A DNA stretch of 64,000 nt, from the NCBI GenBank assembly GCA_028023455.1, contig JAQFVV010006306.1, positions 1,455,001 through 1,519,000 on the forward strand. The letters run 5' to 3'. The notes under the pieces are model-generated. The model was not told the origin of the DNA. It searched no databases and saw only the letters and a program-made list of their open reading frames with translations. This document shows, piece after piece, positions 25,590-36,239 of this stretch. The position numbers and the translations under genes were made by a program. This DNA comes from Epiperipatus broadwayi (Eukaryota; Onychophora; Udeonychophora; Euonychophora; Peripatidae). How positions within the stretch are numbered: the stretch's first letter is position 1; each line of letters starts with the position of its first letter.

Positions 25590-26115
25590 GCAAACTCTAT
25601 ATAGTACTACTGTATGGAGAGTTTGCTAGTGTTAACAGCTTGTGTGACCATGGGAAATGGTGATACATGTGATTTTTAATAGTTTAATACCAATCCTGCT
25701 CATGGGCTATTAAAGATATAAAGACACCAACATGTATAGTTACTATACTGGGTTCAGATCTGTATGTCTATACTAGCAATCAAGCTTGGATTGAAAATAT
25801 TGTGTTTTTATTTGGATGTGTTGTGGTTAACTAAAAAGGTAAAAAGTGGATGTTGGAAAATTTTATTAGATCCTACAATCTAAATAATGTGCTCTCAGAT
25901 TCAAGGCTCCACACTGATAAAAGCCAGAAACTAGTCTGGTTATATTGGATGAGTAGACACTAGATTAAGATTTATGTACAAACTTTTTGAATCCATTAAT
26001 TATCATGTCTTCCACTGAATATTGTATGGAGTTACTGTTTTAACAGCATGTGTAAGCATAAAAATGGTGATCATATGAGATATTTAGTGGTTTAAGCCAT
26101 ACTAGTTCTGTTTTA
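25590..26115 (+). mobile_element. Dispersed hammerhead repeat, tandem partial dimer
   Basis: A unit tail (ACTACTGTATGGAGAGTTTG, then AAATGGTGATACATGTGAT) runs directly into a unit head (ACCAATCCTGCTC) and then through a nearly full unit. That unit contains GGGTTCAGATCTGTATG, AGCTTGGATTGAAAA, the ribozyme block at 25,899-25,950, ACTACTGTATGGAG-like sequence and a final tail AAATGGTGATCATATGAGAT. Tail-to-head joining means the family can exist as tandem units of about 450 bp, which fits rolling-circle or dimer-type amplification. Confidence 0.85.
25899..25950 (+). ncRNA. Degenerate hammerhead ribozyme of the dispersed repeat
   Basis: AUUCAA and UUGGAU outer stem I strands and GAAACUAGUC are retained. 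The core reads CUGAUAA instead of CUGANGA, and stem II is shortened to AAAGCCA. Probably inactive. Confidence 0.6.
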
Positions 26116-28734
26116 CAATATGGACTTTTGTCTTATTTTTTTTATATTTTTTAAATTCAAATTATATTTATATTTAAATTTTGGAGATTCATAGACTAAG
26201 AAATTAGTATAATTCATTGACATAATTATTCAAGTAATTTTAAAAAAAATTGTTATGTGTTATCAATACTGTGTTGTTATAGCATATATACATGTGTAAA
26301 TTTGTGGTGGTTATACGTTGTATTACTTTAAGGGGAAAGAGATCCAAATATATATTCTTTTTTTTTAAATTTATAAGTTCAATAGCTGAATATCTCTGTA
26401 AACTTGATTGCCCAACACATTTAGTGCCAATGTAACAGGCCATTGAATTGTTCAGGAGATAGGAGGAGTGCATCTTAGTATGGTCAGACTTTGGGTATTT
26501 GGATAGGATGCAAATGATTATGCGATGAAATACATAACCCATGATTGTGCCTACTTCCAATAGACTACCTCTGCATATTTTTGTTAACTTAGACACAATT
26601 TGGGTTAGTTCAACCAGTTCTCACCCCTTCCTGGCTCCGTTATATCACAGTATTCAAATTCAGGGAGTAATTGCTTTGGACTCTCTTAACAAGTAATGAA
26701 ATTACCCTGGTCAGTAATGATTGCATCTCTGTCAATATAGATGATGATTGATTATCTAAGCTCTTTAAATATTATTTAGTATTGCCGCATATGGAATAAG
26801 GTGTGTGTGTGTATATATACATATTCAAGGTAATTATACTAATTGGTGTGAATTCTTATTTGTGATAATACTAGTAATAGTAATGATGATAATCTACATA
26901 ATGAGTTAGAGACCAGTTTAAAATAATAAATTCTGTAACATTTATTGAATGACAACAACAAAAAAATAACACAAAATAGTTTAACAATAGTGAGCTATTT
27001 ATAATCAGCTATGTCAGCTTCTACCATATTGTTATTTAAAATAATGAAAATCTTTATCCCTAATCCATGGTAGAAATTCATGTACTTATTACCAAATTAT
27101 TTACAAATGAAAATTTTTTTTATAAGATCACGAATCTGAAATGACTAAATCAATACTATTAACAGTCGCATTTAAATGATTATCCTTGCCCAGTTCATGT
27201 TGATAGTTATCGATTTTCTTGGGTACCCTTCCTTATCTATGAATACCTCAAATATTAATAGGAAAGAATGTTGGCTTTTTGATATTGGATGATTGGTTCC
27301 CCTTATTTATAAAGGTTTAAGTTTTATTTTAAAGTCAAGCTCATTTTTTTTGACCATATATGTCAAAAAAAAATTGATCCTATGTTTGACATCTACTTCA
27401 ACAGTTCAGAGGCAAAGTATTGTTAAACTCCAGTCATATATTGTTGATTTGATACTCTACTGTACACAAGTTATTTATCTATCGATGTAGGTATTGTTAA
27501 TCGAAGAGGCTAATTATTTAGGCAAGATTTTATTTTCAAACTTAGAACAATTTTACATATAGTACAACTTAGTGGTAACATCATTAGCTAACCAGTCTCC
27601 ATTTTACAGACTTCATCTTTGGCTACTGCTACAATTTGCCTATCAATCCATTTTAGGACTTGTTATAAAACTCTTTTTTTATATGAATTGTAGCTGATTT
27701 TCTGCAAGGTGTCTTGAATAATATTAATGGATAGATCATGAGGTGCTAAACCATATTGGAAATAACCATAGAAAGATTTGCACTAACACATATAGGTTAG
27801 TTTTAGATTGCTGCCATCTCTTAACAGTTTGTTAAACAATGCCAAAGACAAAATACCTGTGGACCATGCTCCTCAGCTAGTCCATAAAATTGAATATTCT
27901 AACCTTTTGCTGCTCTGAAGTTCTGTGAAAAATCTCTTGCAAATAGATCCACAAGAATGGACCAACACACATATCTATATAACAGAGGTAAACAAAAGAT
28001 TGAATACAAATCTTTCTTGACCATGAATGTGCCATGGGTCATACATTTTCTCCATCCAATGTTAGAACAGTTTATTCCGAAAGAGACGATAGGAAAATGG
28101 AATAGTTGGGCAATTGCAAAGGATCCACATTCCATCAACTGAAAAGATTCTTGCATTCCATTGTCTGGAAAAAAAAATATCTAAATGCCTTATTTGCATA
28201 TTGTTGCCTTATTTTACATATATAATGTTATTAAGCATTATGATTCTGGCAGTGTTATGCTGAGACCAATTCTGTGCTTTATACAGTTGCAAAGCATATT
28301 TGAAAGATGTGTTTTTCCAATCATACTCGAAGTTACAGAGTGTTTAAAGATTAAAGGTGCTTTGTGAAATTCTAAAAATACAATGGCAAGATTATAACAT
28401 CAAAGAAGATATTCTTCAATATCACACTTCCATTGTATTGGACATATATAATGAAGGAACTATGCAAGACTTCGTAAAAGCATGTTTTATGATGAACTTG
28501 AGCATGGGTTTTATGGGAGAGATAAATACTGCCTACATTATAAATATTTTCTCAAAGACATTCTAAAGAAATGCAATATTGATTTTTTTTTCCATTAAGA
28601 AAACATGGCAGAGAATAAACTACATTGGAAAACTACAATTAAACATGGCATTGAATTATTTCAGAAAAAAAGTCTTCTGAAGAAATTAAAAGACAGCACC
28701 ATAAAGGATCAAACAAAAAAAATGGACCAGTGTG
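26116..28734. other. AT-rich sequence with possible decayed coding remnant
   Basis: From about 27,957 to 28,570 four short + frames follow one another (27,957-28,142; 28,185-28,367; 28,357-28,566; next from 28,605). One contains GKWNSW, a string reminiscent of the TRWNSW segment in hAT transposases, but the rest gives no support. I cannot assign a product. The minus frame at 26,240-26,596 is also unrecognised. Confidence 0.3.
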
Positions 28735-28837
28735 TTCTATATGAAAACAGGAAAAACTCTCCATACAGTAGTGCAATCCAGAGTAATCGATGGATGCAAA
28801 AAGATTTGTACGTAAAATCTCTATCTAGCACCTACTT

Positions 28838-28896
28838 ATCCAATATCCCCAGACTAGTTTCTAGTTAAAGACTTTCATCTGTGAAGAGCTTTGGAT
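28838..28896 (-). ncRNA. Hammerhead ribozyme of the dispersed repeat (one core change)
   Basis: Outer stem I AUCCAA pairs with UUGGAU, and GAAACUAGUC followed by UGGGG is intact. The core reads CAGAUGA instead of CUGAUGA, a change at an invariant position that should impair cleavage. Confidence 0.65.
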
Positions 28897-29184
28897 CTGA
28901 GGGCACTGCACTTAGATCTTAGGATCTAATGCAACCCTCCACAGCCACCTTTTACTCTTTATTTAGTTACAAACCTATGAGTCTAAAATTGAAAACACAA
29001 TATTTTCAATCCAAACTCATTAGCTTATATCATATAGGTTTGAGTATATGACTATATAAGCTAATGAGGTTGGATTGAAAAGATTGTGTTTTTAATTTTA
29101 GACTCATGGTTTTGTAGTTAACTAAAGAGGTAAAAGTTGGCTGCTGGAGGGTTGCATTAGATCCTAAGATCTAGGTGCAGTGCT

Positions 29185-29240
29185 GTCAGATCTTGCACTG
29201 ATGAAAGTCACAAGCTAGAAACTAGTTGGGGAAATTGGAT
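29185..29240 (+). ncRNA. Degenerate hammerhead ribozyme of the dispersed repeat
   Basis: CUGAUGA (29,198-29,204) and GAAACUAGU are intact. One base is missing around the cleavage position (UAGUUGGGG instead of UAGUCUGGGG), and the upstream stem I strand is shortened. Confidence 0.6.
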
Positions 29241-29756
29241 GAGTAGGCACAAGATAGGGATTTTATGCACAAACAAATATTGCATCCATTGATTACTCTG
29301 GCTTGCACTGAATGACACTACTGTATGGAGAGTTTTGCCCATTTTAACAGCTCGACTAAGCATAAGAAATGGTGATCATGTGTTGTACATTCTATGTTCT
29401 GACTCATTAATGTGTTAACAGATTGTTGTTTTTTTATAATCATTGCAAAGTTTATTTTTAAGTCATTTTTTATTTTCTTGCAGTAGATTGTTTTGATTTA
29501 AAAAGAGAACAAAACTTTTGCAACTGAAAAAGTCAACAATTGACTACATTATCAAATCCACCAAGGGCTTTGAACATTCAATCATTGGTGTTTCAATGAA
29601 ATGGACAGTTGAATTGTTGGAAGGGGGAGAAGATTGAAGCCTGTCCATTAAAGTTTAAGAAATTGCTTTTTAATATAAGCCAAGTACTGATTACATATAT
29701 ATAATTAATAAAATGACATAAATTTCGTAACTTGCTTTTAAGCTTGCATTTAAATG

Positions 29757-30009
29757 TTCACTAGAGGAAGCTTACCAATAGCTCTAATCAATCTTTATTT
29801 TATAAGTGCCAAAAGGAAAAGATTCAAAATCTCTATCGGAAAGTCCCTATCTCCAGACCAATTGGTTTCGAGCTTGTGGCTCACCTCAGTGGAGCACTGG
29901 AACTCTAGAAATTAGATCTAGTTTCTGATAGAGATTTTGAATTCTTTCTTTTTCGACACTTATAAAATAAAGCTTGATTAGAGCAATTGGTAAGTTCCCT
30001 CTAGTGAAC
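29757..30009. mobile_element. Foldback MITE with ~88-bp terminal inverted repeats
   Basis: The left arm TGTTCACTAGAGGAAGCTTA...CAAAATCTCTATCGGAAA (29,757-29,845) is matched by the right arm TTCTGATAGAGATTTTG...AAGTTCCCTCTAGTGAACA (29,921-30,009). The loop is about 75 nt and contains GTTTCGAGCTTGTGGCTC. No coding content: a non-autonomous element. A (CA)n(TA)n tract abuts its right end. Confidence 0.9.
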
Positions 30010-30035
30010 ACACACACACACATATATATATATAT
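30003..30035 (+). repeat. (CA)n(TA)n microsatellite
   Basis: A CACACACACACA tract is followed by TATATATATA, between the foldback element and the ribozyme-like fold at 30,044. Confidence 0.9.
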
Positions 30036-30043
30036 GGGAGATT

Positions 30044-30102
30044 ATGATCTGGTCCAACTGATGAGTACTGGTTTTGCATGAAATATGTATATTGGGAGTC
30101 AT
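30044..30102 (+). ncRNA. Hammerhead-like fold, left arm
   Basis: CUGAUGA at 30,058-30,064, GAAA at 30,080-30,083, a short self-complementary stem III in AUAUGUAU, then UUGG pairing with CCAA just upstream of the core. Beyond an internal loop, AUGA pairs with UCAU. The stem II region GUACUGGUUUUGCAU is decayed compared with the partner copy at 31,720-31,776. Confidence 0.6.
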
Positions 30103-30530
30103 TTACCTTTTTCACAGTGTGTGGTCATATGTCTTGGTTGTTTATGATGGAGTGAAGGATGAATACTGACTAAAAAACCTAAGTTCAAAACCCTCTAATT
30201 AAGTCAGCTGTTGTAAAAAGAACATAATTATCTAGTGATAAGAAAGCCAGACTTAGGGGGAAATTTTTTAATATAAAAAATTTTGATAAGCAAAAATAAA
30301 AGGAAAGAAATTTTTTAAAAATAATTTTTGTTATTCATTAGACTAAAGTTTATCCACTAAATGGGCATCTTGGGGATCATAAATTGTATTTGGTCATATG
30401 TTTATGATTACATCTCTCTACAAAGTGTTAAAAGAGGATAGAAACCAGCCCCTATTTTACATGAGAGTGGTGCAGTAAATATTTTTTTTACTTTAGGTAA
30501 AGATATATATAAATTTATTTAATGTAAGAA

Positions 30531-30695
30531 ATATTTACTAAGGCAATAAACCTATTTATATAGAAAGTAGGTTGAAGTAAAGAAGAGTTCGCCTCTTTTC
30601 TTCCAAAGCGTAAGTTTGTGGTTAAGATCTGTAGAGGTCCCTGCCTTTGCATTATCAAGTGCACTTACTTGAGGTTTATTGCCTTAGTAAATAAA
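30531..30695. mobile_element. MITE copy, TTTACTAAGGCAATAAACCT termini
   Basis: Starts ATATTTACTAAGGCAATAAA and ends AGGTTTATTGCCTTAGTAAA. The inside contains TCTTTTCTTCCAAAGCGTAA, TTGTGGTTAAGATCTGTAG and AGGTCCC. This is the same family as 61,671-61,872 (best copy), 60,592-60,678 (one arm) and 51,345-51,440 (decayed). The left arm here is partly replaced. Confidence 0.85.
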
Positions 30696-30830
30696 TATAT
30701 ATATAAATGTACTACTAGTTTTCTGATTTCTCTATTATTCATTTTTAATTCTCAACTGGTAAATAAAAATATATATATAAATGTACTACTAGTTTTCTGA
30801 TTTCTCTATTATTCATTTTTAATTCTCACC
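30683..30830 (+). repeat. 74-bp tandem duplication at the MITE edge
   Basis: AAATGTACTACTAGTTTTC and ATTTCTCTATTATTCATTTT occur twice with an offset of 74 bp (30,711 and 30,785). The copies are nearly identical, so this is a recent event. Confidence 0.95.
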
Positions 30831-31383
30831 CAGTTGGTGTTTCTAGAGATTTGTTTATATGCATATACTTATAGATGAGATATTCACGAAATTTTTAATT
30901 CTTGTGCTATGCGGACTATTATAATATTCACTTTACTAACTTCACAATTATTCTTTAAAAAAGTAAAATAAATCTCAATAGTTGTAGAACTCTTTAATAA
31001 TTGTTTATTAGACATTTATTAGATTAGATATTATCCAGTAATGGATAATATTTCTATAATGTAATTTTCACTACACCATTTTTAGGCAAGGTTACGATTA
31101 GTTTCTACTCTTTTAACACCTTGTGGAGGAATAAACCTACGATCAAAAACATATGAAAAAGATTTATGATCCCCCAAGATGCTCCTTTAATTATTATACG
31201 GCCTTCCAATGCACGTTAATGAAACTAAGAATTTAAAAGTAAATCAATCAATGAAGACAAATTAGCTTAAAGGAGTCTTATATTGGAATTAGTTTTTCTT
31301 TTTTTTCTCGACTAACTGGGGATTGTTTTTTAAGTTACTTTAATAATCGTGAATTATTATAATTCACTATAGAATCTTTGTTA

Positions 31384-31556
31384 TATGTGTGTGTGTGTTA
31401 TGTATGTGTATGTTTAAATACATATACATAAAATAGTTAATTGTAATAGGACGATATATATATGTGTATGTAAAATACATATACAGCAATTTAAATCGTC
31501 TTATTACATTTAACCATTTTATGTGTATGTATTTAAACATATGCACACATACATAA
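31384..31556. mobile_element. Foldback element with ~62-bp arms
   Basis: GTATGTTTAAATACATATAC and GTTAATTGTAATAGGACGAT on the left are mirrored by ATCGTCTTATTACATTTAAC and TGTATTTAAACATATGCACA on the right, around a loop of about 40 nt. The GT-rich microsatellite at 31,388-31,400 is the outer end of the left arm. Confidence 0.85.
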
Positions 31557-31719
31557 TCTTTAATTATTAATTACGTGTATATACAAACTAAATATTTATT
31601 TCAAGAATATCATCGTTTAACTTTTTTTTTTTTTGTACCAAATGAATGAATATAATAAACATCTCCACACTTCCCCATTCTTTTCAAATTCATATAAATA
31701 AAGATATAATAAAAGACAA

Positions 31720-31776
31720 GTGACCCCCAAGATGCATTGCGTGCTGAACCAGCACTCATCAGTTGGCCCAGGTCAC
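31720..31776 (-). ncRNA. Hammerhead ribozyme-like fold, right arm (best-paired copy)
   Basis: On the minus strand, GUGACC and GGUCAC form the outer stem I (6 bp), followed by an internal loop UGGG/G. CCAA and UUGG form the inner stem I. The core CUGAUGA is at 31,762-31,756. Stem II GUGCUG/CAGCAC is a perfect 6 bp with a GUU loop, stem III AUGCAU is self-complementary, and C17 is at 31,731. The one defect is GCAA in place of GAAA. The partner copy at 30,044-30,102 has GAAA but a damaged stem II, so the ancestor of both satisfied the full type I consensus. The order and pairing follow established hammerhead rules; activity is inferred. Confidence 0.75.
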
Positions 31777-31800
31777 TATCTTCCATATATATATCTCTAT

Positions 31801-32629
31801 TATATGCAAAGTATTTATCTAGAGTAAATTGTTACATTTTCATTTACCATTGTCAAACTCACTCCGCTCACAACTTTGACACCGTCCACCTCAGGTAAAT
31901 ACAATAATGATTATTACTAATCATTTTCGAAACTAGAGATTATCTCTAGCACAGATATAAACTTTAAACCTCAGTTAAAGATTAATATATCTGATTTTTT
32001 AAATTTACACACACGGAGTTATTCACCTTTCTCTGTCCCGTATGTAATATCTTTATAGATATAATAAAATGAATAAATTGCAAACATTTTTTAAAAATAT
32101 TAATAAATTACCTTATATTCGTTTTACTAAAGTTTTATGTCAAAAAAAATAATAATTACGTAGTTAGTTACTCTGGCTGTCATACGATATTCAATTACCC
32201 AGATGGCACATTGAGCCTCGCAATTCTTTTCAAGTAATTAAAGTATTTTTTTTATTCAACTAAAAATTGATCCATTAATCTTCAATTCTTGAGTTAATTC
32301 CACAGCGCCAAATCACATTAAACTAGTTTGATATGTTAAAAGAACGATAGCCCTTTTTTTTGCATATTCAAATTTATTTTTGCATATTCATTCTTCTCTT
32401 ATCAAACTGGTTAGATATTAATATCTTGCAAAAAATTAAATCATACTTAGACCCCATTCTGAAACTGTTTCCGTTAAAATTAATGTAAAAAGTAATATTT
32501 TTGATAATTTTAAAATCAATCTTTTTCAAGTATTACGTTTTATCATCATTGATGGATATTTTATAATATTGTTTAAACAATAACTGTATTATTCTTGTTT
32601 TTTAATTATTTGATGATTCGAAAATCATT
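31801..32629. other. AT-rich sequence, nothing recognised
   Basis: No recognised repeat, RNA or coding signal. Confidence 0.5.
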
Positions 32630-32870
32630 GTTTTGTCATAAACAATTAACCTGCAAAACATCGCATGATCACCATTCATTAGATTCTAAGATCTACGTGC
32701 AATGCTTTCTGATCTAAGGCTCCTCGGTGATGAAAGCCACAAGATAGAACCTAGTCTGGGGATATTGGATGAGTAGGCACTAGATAGAGATTTTATGCAC
32801 AAACCTTCCTGCATCCATGCTTGCACCGAGTGATGCTACTGTATGGAGAGTTTTGTCTCTGTGTAAACAA
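32630..32870 (+). mobile_element. Dispersed hammerhead repeat, truncated copy
   Basis: A stub of the opposite-strand tail (CATCGCATGATCACCATTCA) is fused to TTAGATTCTAAGATCTACGT. The unit then continues through the ribozyme block, AGTAGGCACTAGATAGAGAT and CTACTGTATGGAGAGTTTTG. It is an internally deleted palindromic dimer. Confidence 0.85.
32712..32770 (+). ncRNA. Degenerate hammerhead ribozyme of the dispersed repeat
   Basis: The 59-nt frame and the UGGGG, AUA, UUGGAU strand are intact. The core reads GUGAUGA (C3 changed) and GAAC replaces GAAA. Expected inactive. Confidence 0.6.
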
Positions 32871-33364
32871 TCAGTTTAGAAAAAAAAAAAATTTGTTTGA
32901 GATTGAACTGAGAAAATAAATTAACATAAGATTTGATGATGATTACAGTATAATAAAAGATTCTTAATAGCAAAAAAAAAAATTCGACCATCTTTTTTTT
33001 GATTAATTTATATTTATTATTCAAAACCTTGATGTTGGTCATGCTATGACATATGAAAATATATATATATTTGTAATTGTGAAGCAGAAGGGAAATAACT
33101 ACCTTCCATAGAGTTATATAGCATAGTTATTTTCGCTTTGCAATTAATGATATTTCTGTTATGATTATTTATTTATTATTAAATAAATATTTTAACTTTA
33201 GTTATCTTTTGTGTCTTACATATGCTTATCAAAAATTTGTAACAAATACATTATTATTTAATACTCGCACCAAGCATATTTTTTTAAAATAAACGTTTGT
33301 AACAAGTATATTTTTAATTAACTTTTTTTTATTGAATATATATGCGTGTGGTATGCACATCATA
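32871..33364. other. AT-rich sequence, nothing recognised
   Basis: Only homopolymer-rich AT sequence and short chance frames. Confidence 0.5.
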
Positions 33365-33729
33365 TAATATTAAAATCATTTATATTCTTTATTACTTTTA
33401 CAATATTTTTTACAACCCACTATTGATGGTTTCAATTGTTTCAGCAATCTTCCTCAGAATCCAAAGTGAGATTAGTTGCAATATCTTCGTCAATCACATT
33501 TTTATCCTTTGTGATATTTATGCCATATACCAATAAGCTATAGGTTATTATAGAAAAAGTACAAATTATTCCCTTTGGGGAATGAGAAGAGGGATAGTAT
33601 CATATTAAATACTTTATATGTAATGACGCATCTGTTTTGAAGAAAATTGCTGGGGTAATCGAAACCGTCAATAGTGGGTTGTAAAAAGCATTGTAAAAGT
33701 AATAATAAATATAAATGATATTAATATTA
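33365..33729. mobile_element. Foldback element with ~85-bp arms and hammerhead-like motif in each arm
   Basis: The left arm TAATATTAAAATCATTTATA...ACAACCCACTATTGATGG and the right arm CGTCAATAGTGGGTTGT...TAAATATAAATGATATT are inverted repeats. Near the inner end of the left arm (minus, 33,457-33,420) CTGAGGA is followed by AGATTG...CAATT, GAAAC and CATC. The right arm (plus, 33,638-33,669) has the same block, with GAAGAAAATTGCTGG and AATCGAAACCGTC. The extra A after CTGANGA departs from the standard hammerhead. Related to the centre of the element at 18,068-18,320. Confidence 0.8.
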
Positions 33730-34599
33730 TACTTTTTAATTCTCTGACTGATGTCAGGCATATCTGTCCATTCTCTAAGTCATGTGTTTAATCTCTTCCT
33801 GTAAATCATATTATAAGTGTTCCATACTTTATTGTATGGTTTGAATTCTTTAATAATTGTCTTAATTTAACATCTACAAATTAAGACATTTTCTAAAAAC
33901 TTTTTTTTTTGTCAGACACATATATATATATTCCTTTATAATATAATTTCTAATAAAAACAACCTAACCATTTTTAATTATATGATTAGTTTTATTCAAT
34001 CTTTTGGAAATTTATTTATTTATCCTTTTTAATTTTTATCACACACCCCTCCCCCGCTTTTTTTTTTTGAAAATCCATTAAACATTTCATTTTTTAAATA
34101 TTTATTTTAGTATGTATTTTTTTGTTGTTGTTTTTATCTGATACTTTTGCGATTTTGAACAGATGAGTTATTTCCATTTATTTTTAGTCTTTTCGCTTCT
34201 CATTTTGATCCACAAATTACTGTAACAACATGGAGAAAAGCAATCTCGCAGCTACGTTATCTAAACTTTGCTATTGCGTTTTGAGAAATGTTTTGAATAA
34301 GAACATTGCGACTCTTTAGCATGATATTCCAAGGTTTTAACCGCTGCAATAATTCTTATTCGAGTGAAATGATTTTTCATAATTTACAAATTTAGTACAA
34401 GTGGCAACTTGTGCTCAGGAAATTTATCAAAATCATTTAAATTATTTTATTAAAGGTATGCTTATATAGATATGGTCCAACATCTAGATATTCCAACAAA
34501 TATCTGATATTTTAGCTTGAGTGTTTTGATATTAGGAATAACATCTCTTTTATCAGAATAATTTATACTTTATTGAATAAGTAACACTTTTTTTTAAGT
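33730..34599. other. AT-rich sequence, nothing recognised
   Basis: Poly-T tracts and a CACACCCCTCCCCCGC patch at about 34,040-34,056. No feature assigned. Confidence 0.5.
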
Positions 34600-34691
34600 G
34601 TCATAGCATCGGCCGGGACGCGAACCCGCAACCCGGGCAACTGCCTGCAAGTGCAAGGCAGTCGCGCTGACCTCTCGATTCAAACTATGAC
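34600..34691 (-). repeat. tRNA-like repeat (acceptor-type ends GTCATAG/CTATGAC)
   Basis: A GC-rich 92-nt block whose ends on the minus strand are GTCATAG and CTATGAC, a perfect 7-bp acceptor-like stem. Inside are GAATCGAGAGGTCAGCGC (A-box/D-arm-like), CTGCCTTGCACTTGCAGGC (anticodon-arm-like) and GCGGGTTCGCGTCCCGG (B-box/T-arm-like). Six extra bases between the T arm and the acceptor, and the lack of a T-run terminator, argue against a working tRNA. A decayed second copy lies at 54,237-54,318, so this is a dispersed tRNA-derived repeat or SINE head. Confidence 0.6.
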
Positions 34692-35864
34692 GATTTATTT
34701 TTAGGCCAAATAGAAGCAAACAAGCTCACTTTTTTTATAATAAAATATTAGAATATTAATAATGACGTTAGCTGTTTATACATAAGTTATAAAACAGACG
34801 AAAACCATAGATTTCAGGAAATTGCAAGTAATGCTAACATTTATAGTTCCAATAATGTAGACATTTATAAAAAGAAAAAGTTATGAAGCAAGATACGGCA
34901 ATAGTAAGAAAGGATGTGTTAGATAATACATCAAATGAGGTAGGATTAATTACGGTCAAAGAATTCTCTATTGATGATTTAAATGTTGGAGATCAATGGT
35001 TTCGAACTTTAATCAAAATTAAATCATTTAGAGGTGATTATATGGAAAATCTTCCTGGATATCTTAATAATTAATTATAATTTAATAACGTGTAAAAATC
35101 AGATTTTTTGTGCGTGTCGTGATAAGAATTTATCTGTGTGTATATATATTATAAGGATCAATGGGTCTGTGGATATGAAAAAAAACAAAAACATTTTGAT
35201 ACAAATAGTTTGAACTTTAATTTTCGCAAGGAAGTAAAGTCATACAGGAAAACAGTCTGGGAATCGGGATATTCTGAGAAGCTTGTTAAGAGCTATTGAC
35301 ACGTTCTTTATATAGCTTTAATTTTTACATATATATATATACTGTATTAATCAGACATTAAAGATTTTTAAAAAAGCTAAGAAGAAATTGTAAAAAAGTA
35401 AATTTAACTAAATATATTGGACATATTCATATTAATAAAACACAATGTTATCATATACATGCCTTTATTATATTCCACACACACGCATGTCTCTCAATAC
35501 ATATAAGCACTCACACATAATTTTTTGTTGAATGTCAATGAATAAAAAATGAGTCTCTTAAAAGATATGTGTCAGGGAGATATACATAGAAATTTTAAAT
35601 GTATTTTAAATAAACTGGCTTATTTCAAATATGACACTTTGGAAGCTTGTTGGTGTGAGCAATTTTAAAGTTATTAGTAGAGAAATTTATTTTGTTATAT
35701 TTGCTTTCAAAAGACCTTTTACTATATTTTTTTTACATAATTTTCAAATTGAGTCTCTAAATAGTTTCCACCAAAAGTAGAATGACATTTTCTACTTTAT
35801 TAGGTATTCTTTTAAAAGTAATGTATCATCAATAGAAGATTATATAAAGGACTTATTTCTCTCA
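34692..35864. other. AT-rich sequence, nothing recognised
   Basis: A 63-codon + frame at 34,883-35,074 has a protein-like composition but no recognisable family and no flanking gene structure. Not called as a gene. Confidence 0.45.
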
Positions 35865-36058
35865 GAGCATTGAATGTTCTTTAGAAAATTTTAACTTTAT
35901 TTAAATATTCCAAATACATTCAAATGTTGGTAATAGCATACAGGTTCAAGAGGTATTATTCTTCCCTCTTCAGAGAATACTAGCACGGGGATCAAACCTG
36001 GACCCTTAGATTCTTGAGTATTGAATTTTAAAATAACACTAACCAACTAAATGCTAGT
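35865..36058 (-). mobile_element. tRNA-derived SINE, minus-strand copy
   Basis: The head (36,058-35,979 on minus) folds like a tRNA. ACTAGCA and TGCTAGT form a 7-bp acceptor, TAGTTGGTTAGTG is a D-arm/A-box, and CCAGGTTTGATCCCCG is a T-arm/B-box; the length is 80 nt. A body follows (GAAGAGGGAAGAATAATACC), then a tail with GAATGTATTTGGAATATTT and AAATAAAGTTAAAATTTTC. The tail is shared with the copy interrupted by the LTR element. Confidence 0.8.
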
Positions 36059-36077
36059 ACTGTCACTGGTCAGGCTT

Positions 36078-36239
36078 AAAATTTAATACTCAAGAATCTA
36101 AGGATCCAGGTTCAATTCCCATCTAGTATTGCCATGGGTCAGGCCAGCAACACCTGAAGATAGGAGAATAATACTTCTCCAAACATTATGCATACACTTA
36201 CATATGTGATGTTACTAACAGTTGAATGTATTTGAAATA
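36078..36239 (+). mobile_element. tRNA-derived SINE, plus-strand copy, part 1 (interrupted)
   Basis: Same family in opposite orientation: AAATTTAATACTCAAGAATC, AGGATCCAGGTTCAATTCCC, GATAGGAGAATAATACTTC and GAATGTATTTGAAATA. It is cut at 36,239 by the LTR element and continues at 39,733. Its A-box end has been replaced by AGTACTGTCACTGGTCAGGC. Confidence 0.8.

Larger units (their letters stand above)
28735..29385. mobile_element. Palindromic (foldback) dimer of the dispersed hammerhead repeat
   Basis: Two units face each other. The left arm is minus-oriented, starts AAAACTCTCCATACAGTAGT and runs to CAATCCAAACTCATTAGC. The right arm starts GCTAATGAGGTTGGATTG and runs to ACTACTGTATGGAGAGTTTT, with tail AAATGGTGATCATGTG. 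The arms are about 290 bp each with a short spacer near 29,020-29,060. Each arm has its own ribozyme block (28,838-28,896 minus; 29,185-29,240 plus). As a hairpin this would be a very long double strand. Confidence 0.9.
30020..31800. mobile_element. 1.8-kb composite region with nested inverted arms
   Basis: The outer arms share GGCCAACTGATGAGTGCTGG-type sequence in opposite orientation (about 30,020-30,105 on +; 31,715-31,800 on -), each with a hammerhead-like fold. A second inner inverted pair shares GCATCTTGGGGGATCATAAA-type sequence (30,364-30,455 on +; 31,090-31,200 on -). Between them lie a small MITE, a 74-bp tandem duplication and a foldback element. It may be one long palindromic element invaded by others, or two independent opposite insertions. 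No coding region is visible. Confidence 0.55.

Noticed and set aside
28740-29380. Classical cut-and-paste TIR transposon
   Set aside because: The arms are whole repeat units in opposite orientation, tail-to-head tandem copies also exist, and no fixed short target duplication was found.
34600-34691. Functional tRNA gene
   Set aside because: Extra bases between T arm and acceptor, an irregular anticodon arm, no T-run terminator, and a second decayed copy elsewhere.
34883-35074. 63-codon + frame with a protein-like composition
   Set aside because: No family resemblance, no splice or promoter evidence, no repeat context. Could be an exon or transposon scrap, but unsupported.
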